From JAJFIE01 sp964344255 (GTDB taxonomy: Bacteria > Pseudomonadota > Alphaproteobacteria > Rhodospirillales > Casp-alpha2), in the NCBI GenBank assembly GCA_964344255.1, contig CAYFMQ010000008.1, positions 78,148 through 142,147 of the forward strand: a stretch of 64,000 nucleotides of DNA. Reading direction: 5' to 3'. The notes under the pieces were generated by a model. That model was not told where the DNA came from. It saw only the letters and a program-made list of their open reading frames with translations, and searched no databases. A program made the translations under genes and the position numbers. Position 1 is the stretch's first letter. Each line of letters begins with the position of its first letter. Shown in pieces: positions 34,524 to 44,588 of the stretch.

Positions 34524-34609
34524 GCCATTAGGTTGCGCGCTCCAAATCTGGTATGCCACATAACCGGCTTGCGGGGTGGCCTGCCAACGTATGAGAAAAA
34601 CAGCGGTCG

Positions 34610-34651
34610 ATGCTTATCGCGTTGGCCGTGGATTTTTGTTGTGATGCTTAA
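34610..34651 (+). CDS. Possible ilv leader peptide
   Basis: A short open frame reads MLIALAVDFCCDA, with Leu, Ile, Leu and Val in its first seven codons. It ends 57 bp before the ilvB start. Such peptides control branched-chain amino-acid operons by ribosome stalling. The call is weak: an overlapping frame at 34591 (MRKTAVDAYRVGRGFLL) is an alternative, and I see no terminator hairpin with a T run before ilvB. Confidence 0.3.
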   Translation: MLIALAVDFCCDA

Positions 34652-34708
34652 AGACTAGAAAGTCGGGTACACCTCCGGGCTGGCCTGAAAACGTGAAAAG
34701 AGAAGAAT

Positions 34709-36502
<1,794 letters not shown>

Positions 36503-36557
36503 TATGAACCGGCGTACGCTGTAGCTTGAAGATAACGACAAGGATGGAGTTAAAACC

Positions 36558-37073
36558 TTGAACGCGACTCCTGCGGAAGTGAACACTCATACAATCAGTG
36601 TCCTGGTGGACAACGAACCTGGCGTGCTGGCGCGCGTCGTCGGCCTGTTTTCCGGCCGGGGCTACAACATCGAGAGCCTGACCGTGGCCGAGGTCAACCT
36701 GACGGAAAACCTCTCAAGGATCACCATCGTGACCTCGGGCACACCGATGATCATCGAACAGATCAAGGCCCAGCTCACCCGTCTGGTGCCGGTCCACAAA
36801 GTCGCCGACCTGACCCTGGACGGTCCCCATGTGGAGCGCGAACTGGCGCTTGTCAAGGTCCAGGGCAAGGGCGAGTCCCGGGTCGAGGCGCTGCGTATCG
36901 CCGACATCTTCCGCGCCCATGCGGTGGACAGCACCAACGAGTCTTTCGTCTTCGAGATCGTCGGCAAGTCCGCCAAGGTAGACGCCTTTATCGAACTGAT
37001 GAAGCCGCTCGGCCTGGTCGATGTGTCTCGAACGGGCATCGTAGGCATTGCACGAGGGCTCGGAGCACTATAA
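36558..37073 (+). CDS. ilvH: Acetolactate synthase, small regulatory subunit
   Basis: This 171-residue protein has an N-terminal ACT domain (TISVLVDNEPGVLARVVGLFSGRGYNIESLTV) and the ALS small-subunit C-domain (RELALVKVQGKGESRVEALRIADIFRA). It activates the large subunit and gives valine feedback inhibition. The start is TTG at 36558, with GGAG 9 bases upstream; no better ATG is present. Confidence 0.95.
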   Translation: MNATPAEVNTHTISVLVDNEPGVLARVVGLFSGRGYNIESLTVAEVNLTENLSRITIVTSGTPMIIEQIKAQLTRLVPVHKVADLTLDGPHVERELALVKVQGKGESRVEALRIADIFRAHAVDSTNESFVFEIVGKSAKVDAFIELMKPLGLVDVSRTGIVGIARGLGAL

Positions 37074-37137
37074 AACGCCCCCAGCAATTCGTTAATTGTA
37101 CAGATCAACCGAAACCGAAACTCAGGGAATTTGAATT

Positions 37138-38157
37138 ATGCGCGTTTATTACGATCGCGACGCCGACGTCAATCTCATCAAGGCCAAGAAGGTAGCCATC
37201 GTCGGCTACGGCAGCCAGGGTCACGCTCATGCGTTGAACCTGCGGGATTCCGGCGTCTCAGAAGTCTGCGTTGCCCTCCGCGAAGGCTCCGCCACCCGCA
37301 AGAAGGCGGAAGGCGAGAACCTGACCGTCATGACTCCGACGGAAGCCGCCAAATGGGCCGATGTCATCATGATGCTGACCCCGGACGAGGGTCAGGCCGA
37401 CCTCTATTATGCGGAACTGCATGACAACATGAAGGAAGGCGCCGCCCTTGCCTTCGCTCATGGCCTGAACATCCACTTCAATCTGATCGAGCCGCGTTCC
37501 GACATCGACGTGTTCATGATCGCGCCGAAAGGCCCCGGCCACACCGTGCGCGCCGAATACGTCAAGGGCGGCGGCGTGCCGTGCCTGATCGCCGTTCACC
37601 AGGATGCTTCCGGCAACGCCCACGACGTTGGCCTGGCTTACGCGTCCGCCGTCGGCGGCGGTCGTTCCGGCATCATCGAGACCACGTTCAAGGAAGAATG
37701 CGAAACCGACCTGTTCGGCGAGCAGGTTGTCCTCTGCGGCGGCCTGATGGCGCTGGTCAAGAACGGTTTCGAGACCCTGGTCGAGGCCGGTTACGCGCCG
37801 GAAATGGCCTATTTCGAATGCCTGCACGAAGTGAAGCTGATCGTCGACCTGATGTACGAAGGCGGTATGGCGAACATGCGCTATTCCATTTCCAACACGG
37901 CTGAATACGGCGATTACAAGACCGGTCCCCGGATCGTGAATTCCGAAACCAAGGCTGAGATGAAGCGCGTGCTGGACGATATCCAGTCGGGCCGCTTCAC
38001 CCGTGACTGGATGCTGGAATGCAAGTCCGGCCAGCCCAGCTTCAAGGCGACCCGCCGCCGCGAGGCCGAACACCAGATCGAGGAAGTGGGCGAGCGCCTG
38101 CGTGGCATGATGCCCTGGATCGCCGCCAACAAGCTGGTGGACAAGGAAAAGAACTAA
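37138..38157 (+). CDS. ilvC: Ketol-acid reductoisomerase
   Basis: This 339-residue class I enzyme has the NADPH motif VAIVGYGSQGHAHALNLRDSG near residue 18 and VCVALREGSATRKKAE for the 2'-phosphate. The acidic metal site is in the LFGEQVVLCGGLMALV region and the E-rich part following. It turns acetolactate into dihydroxyisovalerate. It follows ilvH by 64 bp. A strong terminator lies about 100 bp downstream. Confidence 0.97.
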   Translation: MRVYYDRDADVNLIKAKKVAIVGYGSQGHAHALNLRDSGVSEVCVALREGSATRKKAEGENLTVMTPTEAAKWADVIMMLTPDEGQADLYYAELHDNMKEGAALAFAHGLNIHFNLIEPRSDIDVFMIAPKGPGHTVRAEYVKGGGVPCLIAVHQDASGNAHDVGLAYASAVGGGRSGIIETTFKEECETDLFGEQVVLCGGLMALVKNGFETLVEAGYAPEMAYFECLHEVKLIVDLMYEGGMANMRYSISNTAEYGDYKTGPRIVNSETKAEMKRVLDDIQSGRFTRDWMLECKSGQPSFKATRRREAEHQIEEVGERLRGMMPWIAANKLVDKEKN

Positions 38158-38206
38158 AGCAAATCCCGGGCGGTCGGAATGACCGCGATGGTGCATTTGA
38201 AGCCAT

Positions 38207-38303
38207 CAAGCAAACCCTGAGTTGTCGGGAAGGCAACGAAAGTGAATTTGCGGCATTTATATAAAGGGACGCCCGATAAAAATGGGCGTCCCTTTTTCTT
38301 TGG
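38207..38303 (+). repeat. Duplicated terminator-ended element, copy 1
   Basis: This 97-bp unit starts CAAGCAAACCCTGAGTTGTC, includes GGCAACGAAAGTGAATTTGC and ends in a terminator and TTTGG. A closely matching 93-bp copy is at 38684-38776. A GTTG/CAAC mini-stem is shared by both. It could be a small RNA gene, or a mobile 3' end element placed after genes. Confidence 0.75.
38263..38297 (+). terminator. Rho-independent terminator after ilvC
   Basis: A perfect 12-bp stem (AAAGGGACGCCC/GGGCGTCCCTTT) with a 9-base loop, ending in TTTTT. It is the 3' part of repeat copy 1 and is the likely end of the ilv operon transcript. Confidence 0.9.
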
Positions 38304-38368
38304 ATCAAGCGCATAGATTGATAGAATGAACACACTATCGAATGTTGACTTTAGAGAGGCAACTTACG

Positions 38369-38650
38369 ATGGCAGATGATCCATCAGACTATCAACATGA
38401 TCGGCGCGGAGCAGGCGAACGCCGAACTGCGCAAAGGGCTACGCCTGAGCGCCGTCAAATGGTTGGATTGCGTTTAACGCTTTCGGGTTCCGTGGATAAT
38501 GTTGAAGACTGGCTTGAGCGGAATTGCAGCGGCAAATTCAATTTAATCCTGGCCGGTATGTCGGATGATCTGGACAGCAAGATCATCGAAATTATGTTCG
38601 AAGACAAAACGGACAGGGAAAAATTCAAGGCTGTAGCGGGTAGGTTTTAG
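38369..38650 (+). CDS. Small uncharacterised protein between two repeat copies
   Basis: I do not recognise this 93-residue protein. The N-terminal third is charged and rich in Arg, Gln and Ala (HDRRGAGERRTAQRATPERRQ), which looks disordered. The rest (MVGLRLTLSGSVDNVEDWLE, then SDDLDSKIIEIMFEDKTDREKF) looks like one small alpha/beta domain. AGAGAGG precedes the ATG at 38369; an upstream ATG at 38342 would add nine residues. It sits alone between two copies of a 95-bp element. Confidence 0.55.
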   Translation: MADDPSDYQHDRRGAGERRTAQRATPERRQMVGLRLTLSGSVDNVEDWLERNCSGKFNLILAGMSDDLDSKIIEIMFEDKTDREKFKAVAGRF

Positions 38651-38683
38651 TCTTCCCTTTGGTGCCGGACGGATTGCCGCCAA

Positions 38684-38776
38684 CAAGCGAATCCTGAGTT
38701 GTCGGGGAGGCAACGAAAGTGAATTTGCGGCATATAAAAAAGGGACGCCCGATAACAATGGCCGTCCCTTCTTTGG
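38684..38776 (+). repeat. Duplicated terminator-ended element, copy 2
   Basis: This 93-bp unit repeats the one at 38207-38303 with a few substitutions and small gaps. Its terminator stem is shorter (AAGGGACG/CGTCCCTT at 38740-38747 and 38763-38770) and its T run is broken. It lies 33 bp after the small orphan gene and just before the convergent DUF4345 gene. Confidence 0.75.
38740..38771 (+). terminator. Terminator in repeat copy 2
   Basis: An 8-bp stem (AAGGGACG/CGTCCCTT) with a 15-base loop. The T run is short and broken by C (CTTCTTT), so it is weaker than the copy after ilvC. Confidence 0.6.
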
Positions 38777-38797
38777 TTATGGGCCGGTGAGGGCATC

Positions 38798-39214
38798 TCA
38801 TAAACGGCTTGGCCGCAACCGGGCAATGATCCTGCCGCAGAAAGCGACGGCAAACACGATTAACCCGATGGCGAACTCGATAACAGCCGCTTCAACCATG
38901 CCTTCGTTCGGCCATCCGTCGAGGGCGAAACCAACCACCCGCGACAGGCCGTATGACAGGTAGACGAGCACGGCGACGATACTGGATGTCAGCGTGAGCG
39001 CCGATACGAAAGCGCCCGCGATGATGAGTGCTCCCAGGGCAAAGAGCAGGCCGCCCGAGGCCCTTGTTTCGTTGAGCGCGCTCGGGTCGTTGCTCAACAC
39101 GATCCCATAGCTTGCATAGAATACGTCCGGCGCGATCAGGATCATGCCGCCAATGGCGGCGGCGATGGCGCCGCTAAGAAACAGCACGGCCTTCATTTTC
39201 AGCGATACTTTCAT
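38798..39214 (-). CDS. DUF4345 membrane protein
   Basis: This 138-residue protein has four predicted membrane helices and the DUF4345 look: ETRASGGLLFALGALIIAGAF in the second helix and YLSYGLSRVVGFALDG further on. The function is unknown. GCAGGAG precedes the ATG. It lies 57 bp downstream of the NmrA-like gene on the same strand, so the two probably form the operon controlled by the divergent TetR protein. Confidence 0.78.
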   Translation of the reverse strand: MKVSLKMKAVLFLSGAIAAAIGGMILIAPDVFYASYGIVLSNDPSALNETRASGGLLFALGALIIAGAFVSALTLTSSIVAVLVYLSYGLSRVVGFALDGWPNEGMVEAAVIEFAIGLIVFAVAFCGRIIARLRPSRL

Positions 39215-39271
39215 TTCGATAACTCCTGCAAATCTTTGGTTGCCAGTTGCCTATAAAACGGCTGGCTTTCT

Positions 39272-40099
39272 TTAAGCGGCCTTGCGCCAGGCACCCGACG
39301 CGGCGGCTGCCCGGCAGAAATCCTCGAAACGCCGCGGTTCTCTGCCCAACGCGCGCTGGACACCGTCGCTTAGATGCTCGTTCCTGCCATCGAGGGTTTC
39401 GCGGGCGATCTCGGTGAAGACGTCGGCCACCATGTCGCCGCCGATTTCTTTGAGCGCCGCATGGAACTCATCGAGGGTGATCGGCTGGTAATGGACAGTC
39501 GCTCCAAGGACAGAGGACAATGTCGCTGCGACTTCTGAAAAGCTGAGCAGTTCAGGGCCCGTGACTTCGTAGAGCTGGCCCGCATGGCGGTCTTCGGTGA
39601 GCGCTGCAACGGCGACTTCGGCAATGTCGTCGACGTCGATTATCGGCTCGCGCACGTCTCCAGCCGGCAGGGCGACGACGCCATCGAGAACCGGGTCACG
39701 CAGATAGCCTTCGCTGAAGTTCTGGGCAAACCAGGAAGCGCGGATGAGCGTGTATTCAAGGCCGCAGTTGCGAACGATGTCTTCGCATCGCTCGGCGTGG
39801 TGTTCGCCTCGGCCCGAAAGCAGGACCAGGCGTTTGACTCCGGCCTCCACGGCGTACTTCGTCAGGCTGTCGATCTTTTCTTCAGCGCCGGGAAACGCCA
39901 GGTCCGGGAAATAAGTGATGTAGGCTGAGCCTGTGCCGTTCAGCGCCGGCCCCCATGTCGCTTCGTCATCCCAGTCGAACGGGATCTCGGCCGAACGGGA
40001 CCCGTGCCTGACGGCATGACCCATCTGTTTCAGTTTGCGTGCGATGCGGTTTCCCGTCTTTCCGGTCGACCCGATAACAAGAATTGGCTGGTTCATCAT
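39272..40099 (-). CDS. NmrA-like NAD(P)-binding oxidoreductase
   Basis: This 275-residue atypical SDR begins ILVIGSTGKTGNRIARKLKQ, an NAD(P)-binding motif, and continues with VKRLVLLSGRGEHHAERCED and YTLIRASWFAQNFSEG, as in NmrA/azoreductase-type proteins. Such proteins act as redox sensors or quinone reductases. Two adjacent ATGs (40099, 40096) follow GGAG. It is divergent from a tetR gene, and the shared spacer holds three operator-like dyads. Confidence 0.85.
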   Translation of the reverse strand: MMNQPILVIGSTGKTGNRIARKLKQMGHAVRHGSRSAEIPFDWDDEATWGPALNGTGSAYITYFPDLAFPGAEEKIDSLTKYAVEAGVKRLVLLSGRGEHHAERCEDIVRNCGLEYTLIRASWFAQNFSEGYLRDPVLDGVVALPAGDVREPIIDVDDIAEVAVAALTEDRHAGQLYEVTGPELLSFSEVAATLSSVLGATVHYQPITLDEFHAALKEIGGDMVADVFTEIARETLDGRNEHLSDGVQRALGREPRRFEDFCRAAAASGAWRKAA

Positions 40100-40144
40100 T
40101 GTTCTTCTCCATCTGGTGAATTTCAGTTACGGCTTGATAAAAAT

Positions 40145-40200
40145 TTTACATGGTGTAAATTGACATCGTGTTAATTAATATGAGGTTTACACCGTGTCAA
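40145..40200. promoter_or_regulatory. Three 15-bp operator-like dyads for the TetR regulator
   Basis: Three TTTACA-N3-TGTAAA-type units lie in the divergent spacer: a perfect one at 40145-40159 (TTTACATGGTGTAAA), one directly abutting it at 40160-40174 (TTGACATCGTGTTAA), and one at 40186-40200 (TTTACACCGTGTCAA) that covers the tetR GTG start codon. On the minus strand, TTGACA (40200-40195), a 17-base spacer and TAATTA form a promoter for the NmrA-like gene, so binding here should repress it. Confidence 0.75.
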
Positions 40201-40778
40201 GTAAAAATCGGGATACCCGTGGAAAAATTCTGAAAGCTTCTTGGAAACTGCTGGAAAAGGGCCAAGGCAGCGAAGTACGTATGTCGGACATCGCCAGGGA
40301 AGCCGGCGTCAGCCGCCAGGCCGTCTATATGCATTTCCCGACCCGCACCGATCTTCTCGTTGCGACGACGTTGTATCTGGACGAGGTCAAGGATGTCGAT
40401 GAACGGCTTGCCGCCAGCCGCTCGGCTGAAACCGGGGTTGAGCGGATCGACGCCTTCATGGATGCGTGGTGCAGTTACATCCCGGAAATCTACGGCGTGG
40501 CCAAGGCCCTGATGATCATGGGCGATACCGACGAAGCGGCACGAAAGGCGTGGAACGGAAGGCTGCAGGCCGTGCGGGACGGGTGTAAGGCAGCGATCGA
40601 AGCCCTCAAGCGGGACGGCATGCTCGTGCAGGGTTATACGGTCGATGAAGCCACGGACCTGCTTTCCGCCCTGCTCTCGGTGCGGACATGGGAACACCTG
40701 ACGTCTGGCTGCGGCTGGTCGCAGAAAACCTACATGGAGAAGATCAGGCAGACCGTAAAAAGCTCCATTATGCGGTAA
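40194..40778 (+). CDS. TetR-family transcriptional regulator
   Basis: This 194-residue protein has an N-terminal helix-turn-helix (RGKILKASWKLLEKG, then VRMSDIAREAGVSRQAVYMHFPTRTDLL) and a helical ligand-binding domain. The GTG start lies inside an operator-like dyad, so autoregulation is likely. The probable targets are itself and the divergent NmrA-like/DUF4345 operon. The inducer is unknown. Confidence 0.9.
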   Translation: MSSKNRDTRGKILKASWKLLEKGQGSEVRMSDIAREAGVSRQAVYMHFPTRTDLLVATTLYLDEVKDVDERLAASRSAETGVERIDAFMDAWCSYIPEIYGVAKALMIMGDTDEAARKAWNGRLQAVRDGCKAAIEALKRDGMLVQGYTVDEATDLLSALLSVRTWEHLTSGCGWSQKTYMEKIRQTVKSSIMR

Positions 40779-40889
40779 TCCGCTGGGGGATGACGCTAAA
40801 AGCCTGGCTAACCCGGGTGAAGGGATATGATCTATGCGTCAACGTCAAAATTCGCTAGCCTAGTGTGGTTATCGGGAGGGGCGACGCTC

Positions 40890-41684
40890 ATGCAAGCGAA
40901 CCAGGATCAACAACAAAACGTTTCACCGGCCCGTTTGGAAGTCGGGACCGCCAGCCTTGACGATGTGAAGGAAGCTCTGCGATCAGGCTTCCGAGATTTC
41001 ACGAAACGCCCGGGCTTAAGCGTTTTTTTCGGCCTTGTCTACGCGCTCTTCGGCGTTGTCCTTGTTTCCGGACTTCTATGGCTCGACCAGATCTGGTTCT
41101 TGATTGCCGTCGGCGTGGGCTTTCCGCTCGTCGCACCGTTTCTGGCGGCCGGGCTCTATGAGATATCGCGCCAGCTTCAACGGGGCGAACCATTCGCCGC
41201 GTCCGACATTTTCCTTGTCGTCTTCAGGCAGCAACGGCGGGAATTCGGCTGGATGGCGCTGATCGTCCTGTTCGTCTTCTGGCTGTGGGCCTACCAGGTG
41301 CGGTTGCTGCTCGCCCTGTTCCTGCAATACAAGGCCTCGGTGTCATTCGAGAGCCTCGTCTCCACTCTGTTCACGACAAGCGAAGGCGCCCTGTTCCTGA
41401 TGATCGGGACTTGTGTCGGGGCCGTGCTCTCGACACTGCTGTTCTCACTGACCGTCATCGCCATGCCTTTGCTGATGGACAGGGACATCGACATCATCAC
41501 GGCGATGATCACCAGCGTGAAATCGGTCCGGGAAAGCCCCGTCGTCATGCTGGGCTGGGGCGCTTTCATCGGGGCGCTGACCCTCGTTGCGGTTGCCCCG
41601 GCGTTTCTCGGCGTGATCGTCCTCTTCCCCGTTCTTGGCCATGCTTCCTGGCATCTTTACACACGACTGGTGTCCGAGGCGTAA
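40890..41684 (+). CDS. DUF2189 membrane protein
   Basis: This 264-residue protein has about six membrane helices and resembles the DUF2189 family, common in alphaproteobacteria: ALRSGFRDFTKRPGLSVFFGLVYALFG near the start, FPLVAPFLAAGLYEISRQLQRGE, and a C-terminal PVLGHASWHLYTRLV. The function is unknown. GGGAGGGG precedes the ATG at 40890; a longer frame from 40827 is less likely. It converges with the MttB-like gene, whose stop is 3 bp away. Confidence 0.82.
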   Translation: MQANQDQQQNVSPARLEVGTASLDDVKEALRSGFRDFTKRPGLSVFFGLVYALFGVVLVSGLLWLDQIWFLIAVGVGFPLVAPFLAAGLYEISRQLQRGEPFAASDIFLVVFRQQRREFGWMALIVLFVFWLWAYQVRLLLALFLQYKASVSFESLVSTLFTTSEGALFLMIGTCVGAVLSTLLFSLTVIAMPLLMDRDIDIITAMITSVKSVRESPVVMLGWGAFIGALTLVAVAPAFLGVIVLFPVLGHASWHLYTRLVSEA

Positions 41685-41687
41685 AAG

Positions 41688-43283
41688 CTACCAGCGGCCG
41701 GATTTGGCGTTCATGGCTTCCCGGGGCAGGGCGATGGGGAAGCGTTCGCGGATTTTCTCATCAATTGCCGGCTCTATGTACTCGGGATAGTGCGTCGACA
41801 GGATTTCCGTAACCTTCTCGCGGGCTGCATAGCGGATATCATGGCCGCCGTTATCCTGCCACACGCCCGGAGGCGTACGGTCAGCAATTCCGGGATAGAG
41901 GTATTCGCTCTCCATGAGTTCCAGGGTCTGTCCATGACCGAGATAATGCCCCGGGCCATCGACCACTTCCTCGATGACATGGTAGGAAAGCGTTTCCTCG
42001 GTAACCTCGATGCCCCGCAATACGCGCTGGATCATGCCCAGCATTTCATTGTCGATGACCATGGCCTCGAAGGATCCCCCCATGAGGCTCGCCATCATGC
42101 CGCTGACTTCCGACACGTAGTTGGCGCCGCTCATGGCGGCGAGCAGTGTCGTGATGCCCTTCTCAAATCCCATCTGGCAGTCAGGCAATTTGGAATCACT
42201 CATGCCGGCGCCGGTGCCGCATGGCAAGCCATAGAACTTGGCGACCTGCACGGCGGCCGCGGCCAGGACCGCCTGCTCGCCACCGCCGCCGCTGAAGGCG
42301 CCGGTTCTCAGGTCCGAGACGAACGGCCAACTGCCGAAGACGACCGGGTGGCCGGGGTGAACCAGATTGACAAGCAACAGCGCCGCCATGGTCTCGGCCG
42401 TCGACTGAACCAGCGTGCCCGCCAGGGCGGCAGGCGACGTCGCGCCGGCCTGGGGCGCAATCACCACGCTGACCGGCGTTCCCAACAGGGGGGCTTCAAC
42501 GCACACTTCTGCATTGTCCTCACCATAGGTCAGCGGCGAGACCACCGGGCAGCCGCCCGTCGACATGAACGGCTGTTTCTTGTACTTGTCTTCGCCGCCC
42601 GCGATCATGCAGACCATTTCATACAAGGGGGCGACGTGATCGCCACTGGTCAAACCCATGCCCACGTGCTTTTGCGTGCCGGCGGCGGCGGCGTAAGCCG
42701 AACTCAGGTCGTAGCTGAGAAGATCAGGGACATCCGTGGGCACGACAATCTGGCTGAAGCTGTTGATATGTTCCAGCCGGTCGGTCAGGCGGGCAAAATC
42801 GTATACGTCCAGCAACGTCGACGGACGGTAGGTATCCGTGTGGTGGTCGAGCATGGTGACCGCTTCGCCGCCGGGATTGAAGTAGACCTTGTCGCCGCCC
42901 AGTTCCTGGTCATAGTCCGGAACCTGGCCGTAATTCATCGTTTTCTTGGGCGCCGCAGCGATGACGTCTTCCACAAGTCCGCGTGGGAAGCACATCCGGC
43001 CTTTTTCATTGATCTTGCAGCCCTTTTCGAGGGCATGTTCGACGAGGATCGGAATGGCGCCGGCCATGCCGATATTTTCTAGAACATCCAGCACGGTTTC
43101 ATGAATGCGCTCTACCTCATGGGAACTCAGAGGCGCATACTGGCCGCCTTCAATACCCGGCCACACAGCGGGCTTTTGCGGCCCGTTTTCACGTGCTTCA
43201 CGACGGGCTTTCCGCCCGCGTGGTTTCCTCATTTCAATAAACCCATCATCCATGACGTCTTCACCCTTTTGCAAATGACCCAT
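41688..43283 (-). CDS. MttB-family (trimethylamine methyltransferase-like) protein, non-pyrrolysine
   Basis: This 531-residue protein resembles MttB, the TIM-barrel corrinoid methyltransferase family, with stretches such as YGLPCGTGAGMSDSKLPDCQMGFEKG and ANYVSEVSGMMASLMGGSFE. No in-frame TAG is needed, so it is a non-pyrrolysine member; characterised ones demethylate glycine betaine, proline betaine, carnitine or related quaternary amines. No corrinoid protein or activator gene is in the window. The start could be 43283 or an ATG 30 bases inside. An acyl-CoA dehydrogenase and a SAM methyltransferase gene lie upstream in the same direction. Confidence 0.85.
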   Translation of the reverse strand: MGHLQKGEDVMDDGFIEMRKPRGRKARREARENGPQKPAVWPGIEGGQYAPLSSHEVERIHETVLDVLENIGMAGAIPILVEHALEKGCKINEKGRMCFPRGLVEDVIAAAPKKTMNYGQVPDYDQELGGDKVYFNPGGEAVTMLDHHTDTYRPSTLLDVYDFARLTDRLEHINSFSQIVVPTDVPDLLSYDLSSAYAAAAGTQKHVGMGLTSGDHVAPLYEMVCMIAGGEDKYKKQPFMSTGGCPVVSPLTYGEDNAEVCVEAPLLGTPVSVVIAPQAGATSPAALAGTLVQSTAETMAALLLVNLVHPGHPVVFGSWPFVSDLRTGAFSGGGGEQAVLAAAAVQVAKFYGLPCGTGAGMSDSKLPDCQMGFEKGITTLLAAMSGANYVSEVSGMMASLMGGSFEAMVIDNEMLGMIQRVLRGIEVTEETLSYHVIEEVVDGPGHYLGHGQTLELMESEYLYPGIADRTPPGVWQDNGGHDIRYAAREKVTEILSTHYPEYIEPAIDEKIRERFPIALPREAMNAKSGRW

Positions 43284-43413
43284 GGCCCACCGTGTCCCGC
43301 TTCAGATTGTAGATTCCGAAACGATCACACTCCCCATGTAAATCGTATGCCAACTCCGCTTCGGATGGAAGGACTATCGCTCTCCCCGGCAGGGCTGTTT
43401 GATCCGCGCGGGT

Positions 43414-44577
43414 TCAATAACTCCTCGGCAGGCCCAGGACGTGTTCCGCCAGGTAGCTCAGGATCAGGTTGGTGGAAACAGGGGCGATGCGATAGAGCCG
43501 CGTTTCACGGAACTTGCGTTCCAGATGGTATTCCTTTGAAAAAGCGTACCCGCCGTGAGTCTGCATGGCCATGTCGGCGGCTTTCCACGAGGCTTCGGCG
43601 GCCAGGTATTTCGCCATGTTGGCTTCCGCACCGCAGGACGCTTCGGCGTCATAGAGACGGGCGGCCTTTTCGACCATGAGCGCGGCGGCTTCCGTCTCGG
43701 CATAGGATTCCGCAATCGGAAACTGGACGCCCTGGTTGGTGCCGATGGGGCGGCCGAAAACGATGCGGTCCCTGGCGTAGGCAGTGGCCTTGGCGATGAA
43801 ATAGCGGGCGTCGCCGATGCATTCCGATGCGATCAGGATACGCTCGGCGTTCATGCCCGTCAGAATGACCTTGAAGCCGTCACCTTCCTCACCCAGCAGG
43901 TTCTCCGCCGGAATTTCCAGGTCATCGAAAAACAGCTCGCAGGCATGATGGTTGATCATGGCGTCGATGGGCCGGACCTCGAGCCCCTTGCCGACGGCGC
44001 TTTTGAGGTCGACGATGAAGGCCGACAGGCCCTTGGTTTTCTTCTCCACCTGATCGACCGGCGTTGTGCGCGCCAGCAGGATCATCAGGTCCGAATGCTC
44101 GACCCGGCTGATCCACACCTTCTGGCCGTTGATGCGGTAAATATCGCCGTCCCGTTTCGCCGTGGTCTTGAGGCTGGTGGTGTCCGTGCCGCTGTCGGGC
44201 TCGGTGACGCCGAAGCTCTGTAGCCTGAGTTCACCTGAAGCGATCTTCGGCAAGTATTGTTGCTTCTGCTCGTCAGACCCGTGGCGCAGGATGCAGCCCA
44301 TGGTGTACATCTGGGCGTGGCAGGCCCCGGCGTGCGCGCCCTGCAGGCTGATTTCCTCCAGAATGGCGCAGGCCTCGCGCAATCCGAGGCCGGAGCCGCC
44401 GTACGTTTCCGGGATCAGGGCGGTCAGGAACCCGGCTTCCGTCATTTCCCTGACGAACTCGGTGGGATAGCCCTTGTCCGCATCCAGCTTGCGCCAGTAA
44501 TCCTCGCCGTAGCCTTCACACAGGGTGCGGACGGAAGCACGGATATCGTCCAGGTGTGTATCTGGTGCTTCCGTCAT
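43414..44577 (-). CDS. Acyl-CoA dehydrogenase
   Basis: This 387-residue FAD enzyme has a typical three-domain fold: ALIPETYGGSGLGLREACAIL early, the FAD motif LQSFGVTEPDSGTDTTSLKTTA near residue 133, and C-terminal MQTHGGYAFSKEYHLERKFRETRLYRI. The protein oxidises or reduces an acyl-CoA. With the CaiB-type CoA transferase across the divergent promoter, it may work like CaiA on a CoA-activated substrate; that is inference. Confidence 0.9.
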   Translation of the reverse strand: MTEAPDTHLDDIRASVRTLCEGYGEDYWRKLDADKGYPTEFVREMTEAGFLTALIPETYGGSGLGLREACAILEEISLQGAHAGACHAQMYTMGCILRHGSDEQKQQYLPKIASGELRLQSFGVTEPDSGTDTTSLKTTAKRDGDIYRINGQKVWISRVEHSDLMILLARTTPVDQVEKKTKGLSAFIVDLKSAVGKGLEVRPIDAMINHHACELFFDDLEIPAENLLGEEGDGFKVILTGMNAERILIASECIGDARYFIAKATAYARDRIVFGRPIGTNQGVQFPIAESYAETEAAALMVEKAARLYDAEASCGAEANMAKYLAAEASWKAADMAMQTHGGYAFSKEYHLERKFRETRLYRIAPVSTNLILSYLAEHVLGLPRSY

Positions 44578-44588
44578 GGCGATCGCCT

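Noticed and set aside
41790..43082. 430-codon open frame on the plus strand
   Set aside because: Antisense to the MttB-like gene; rich in Arg, His and Gly with no domain pattern.
41688..43283. Pyrrolysine-type MttB
   Set aside because: The frame is complete without reading through an in-frame TAG, and no pyl genes are present.
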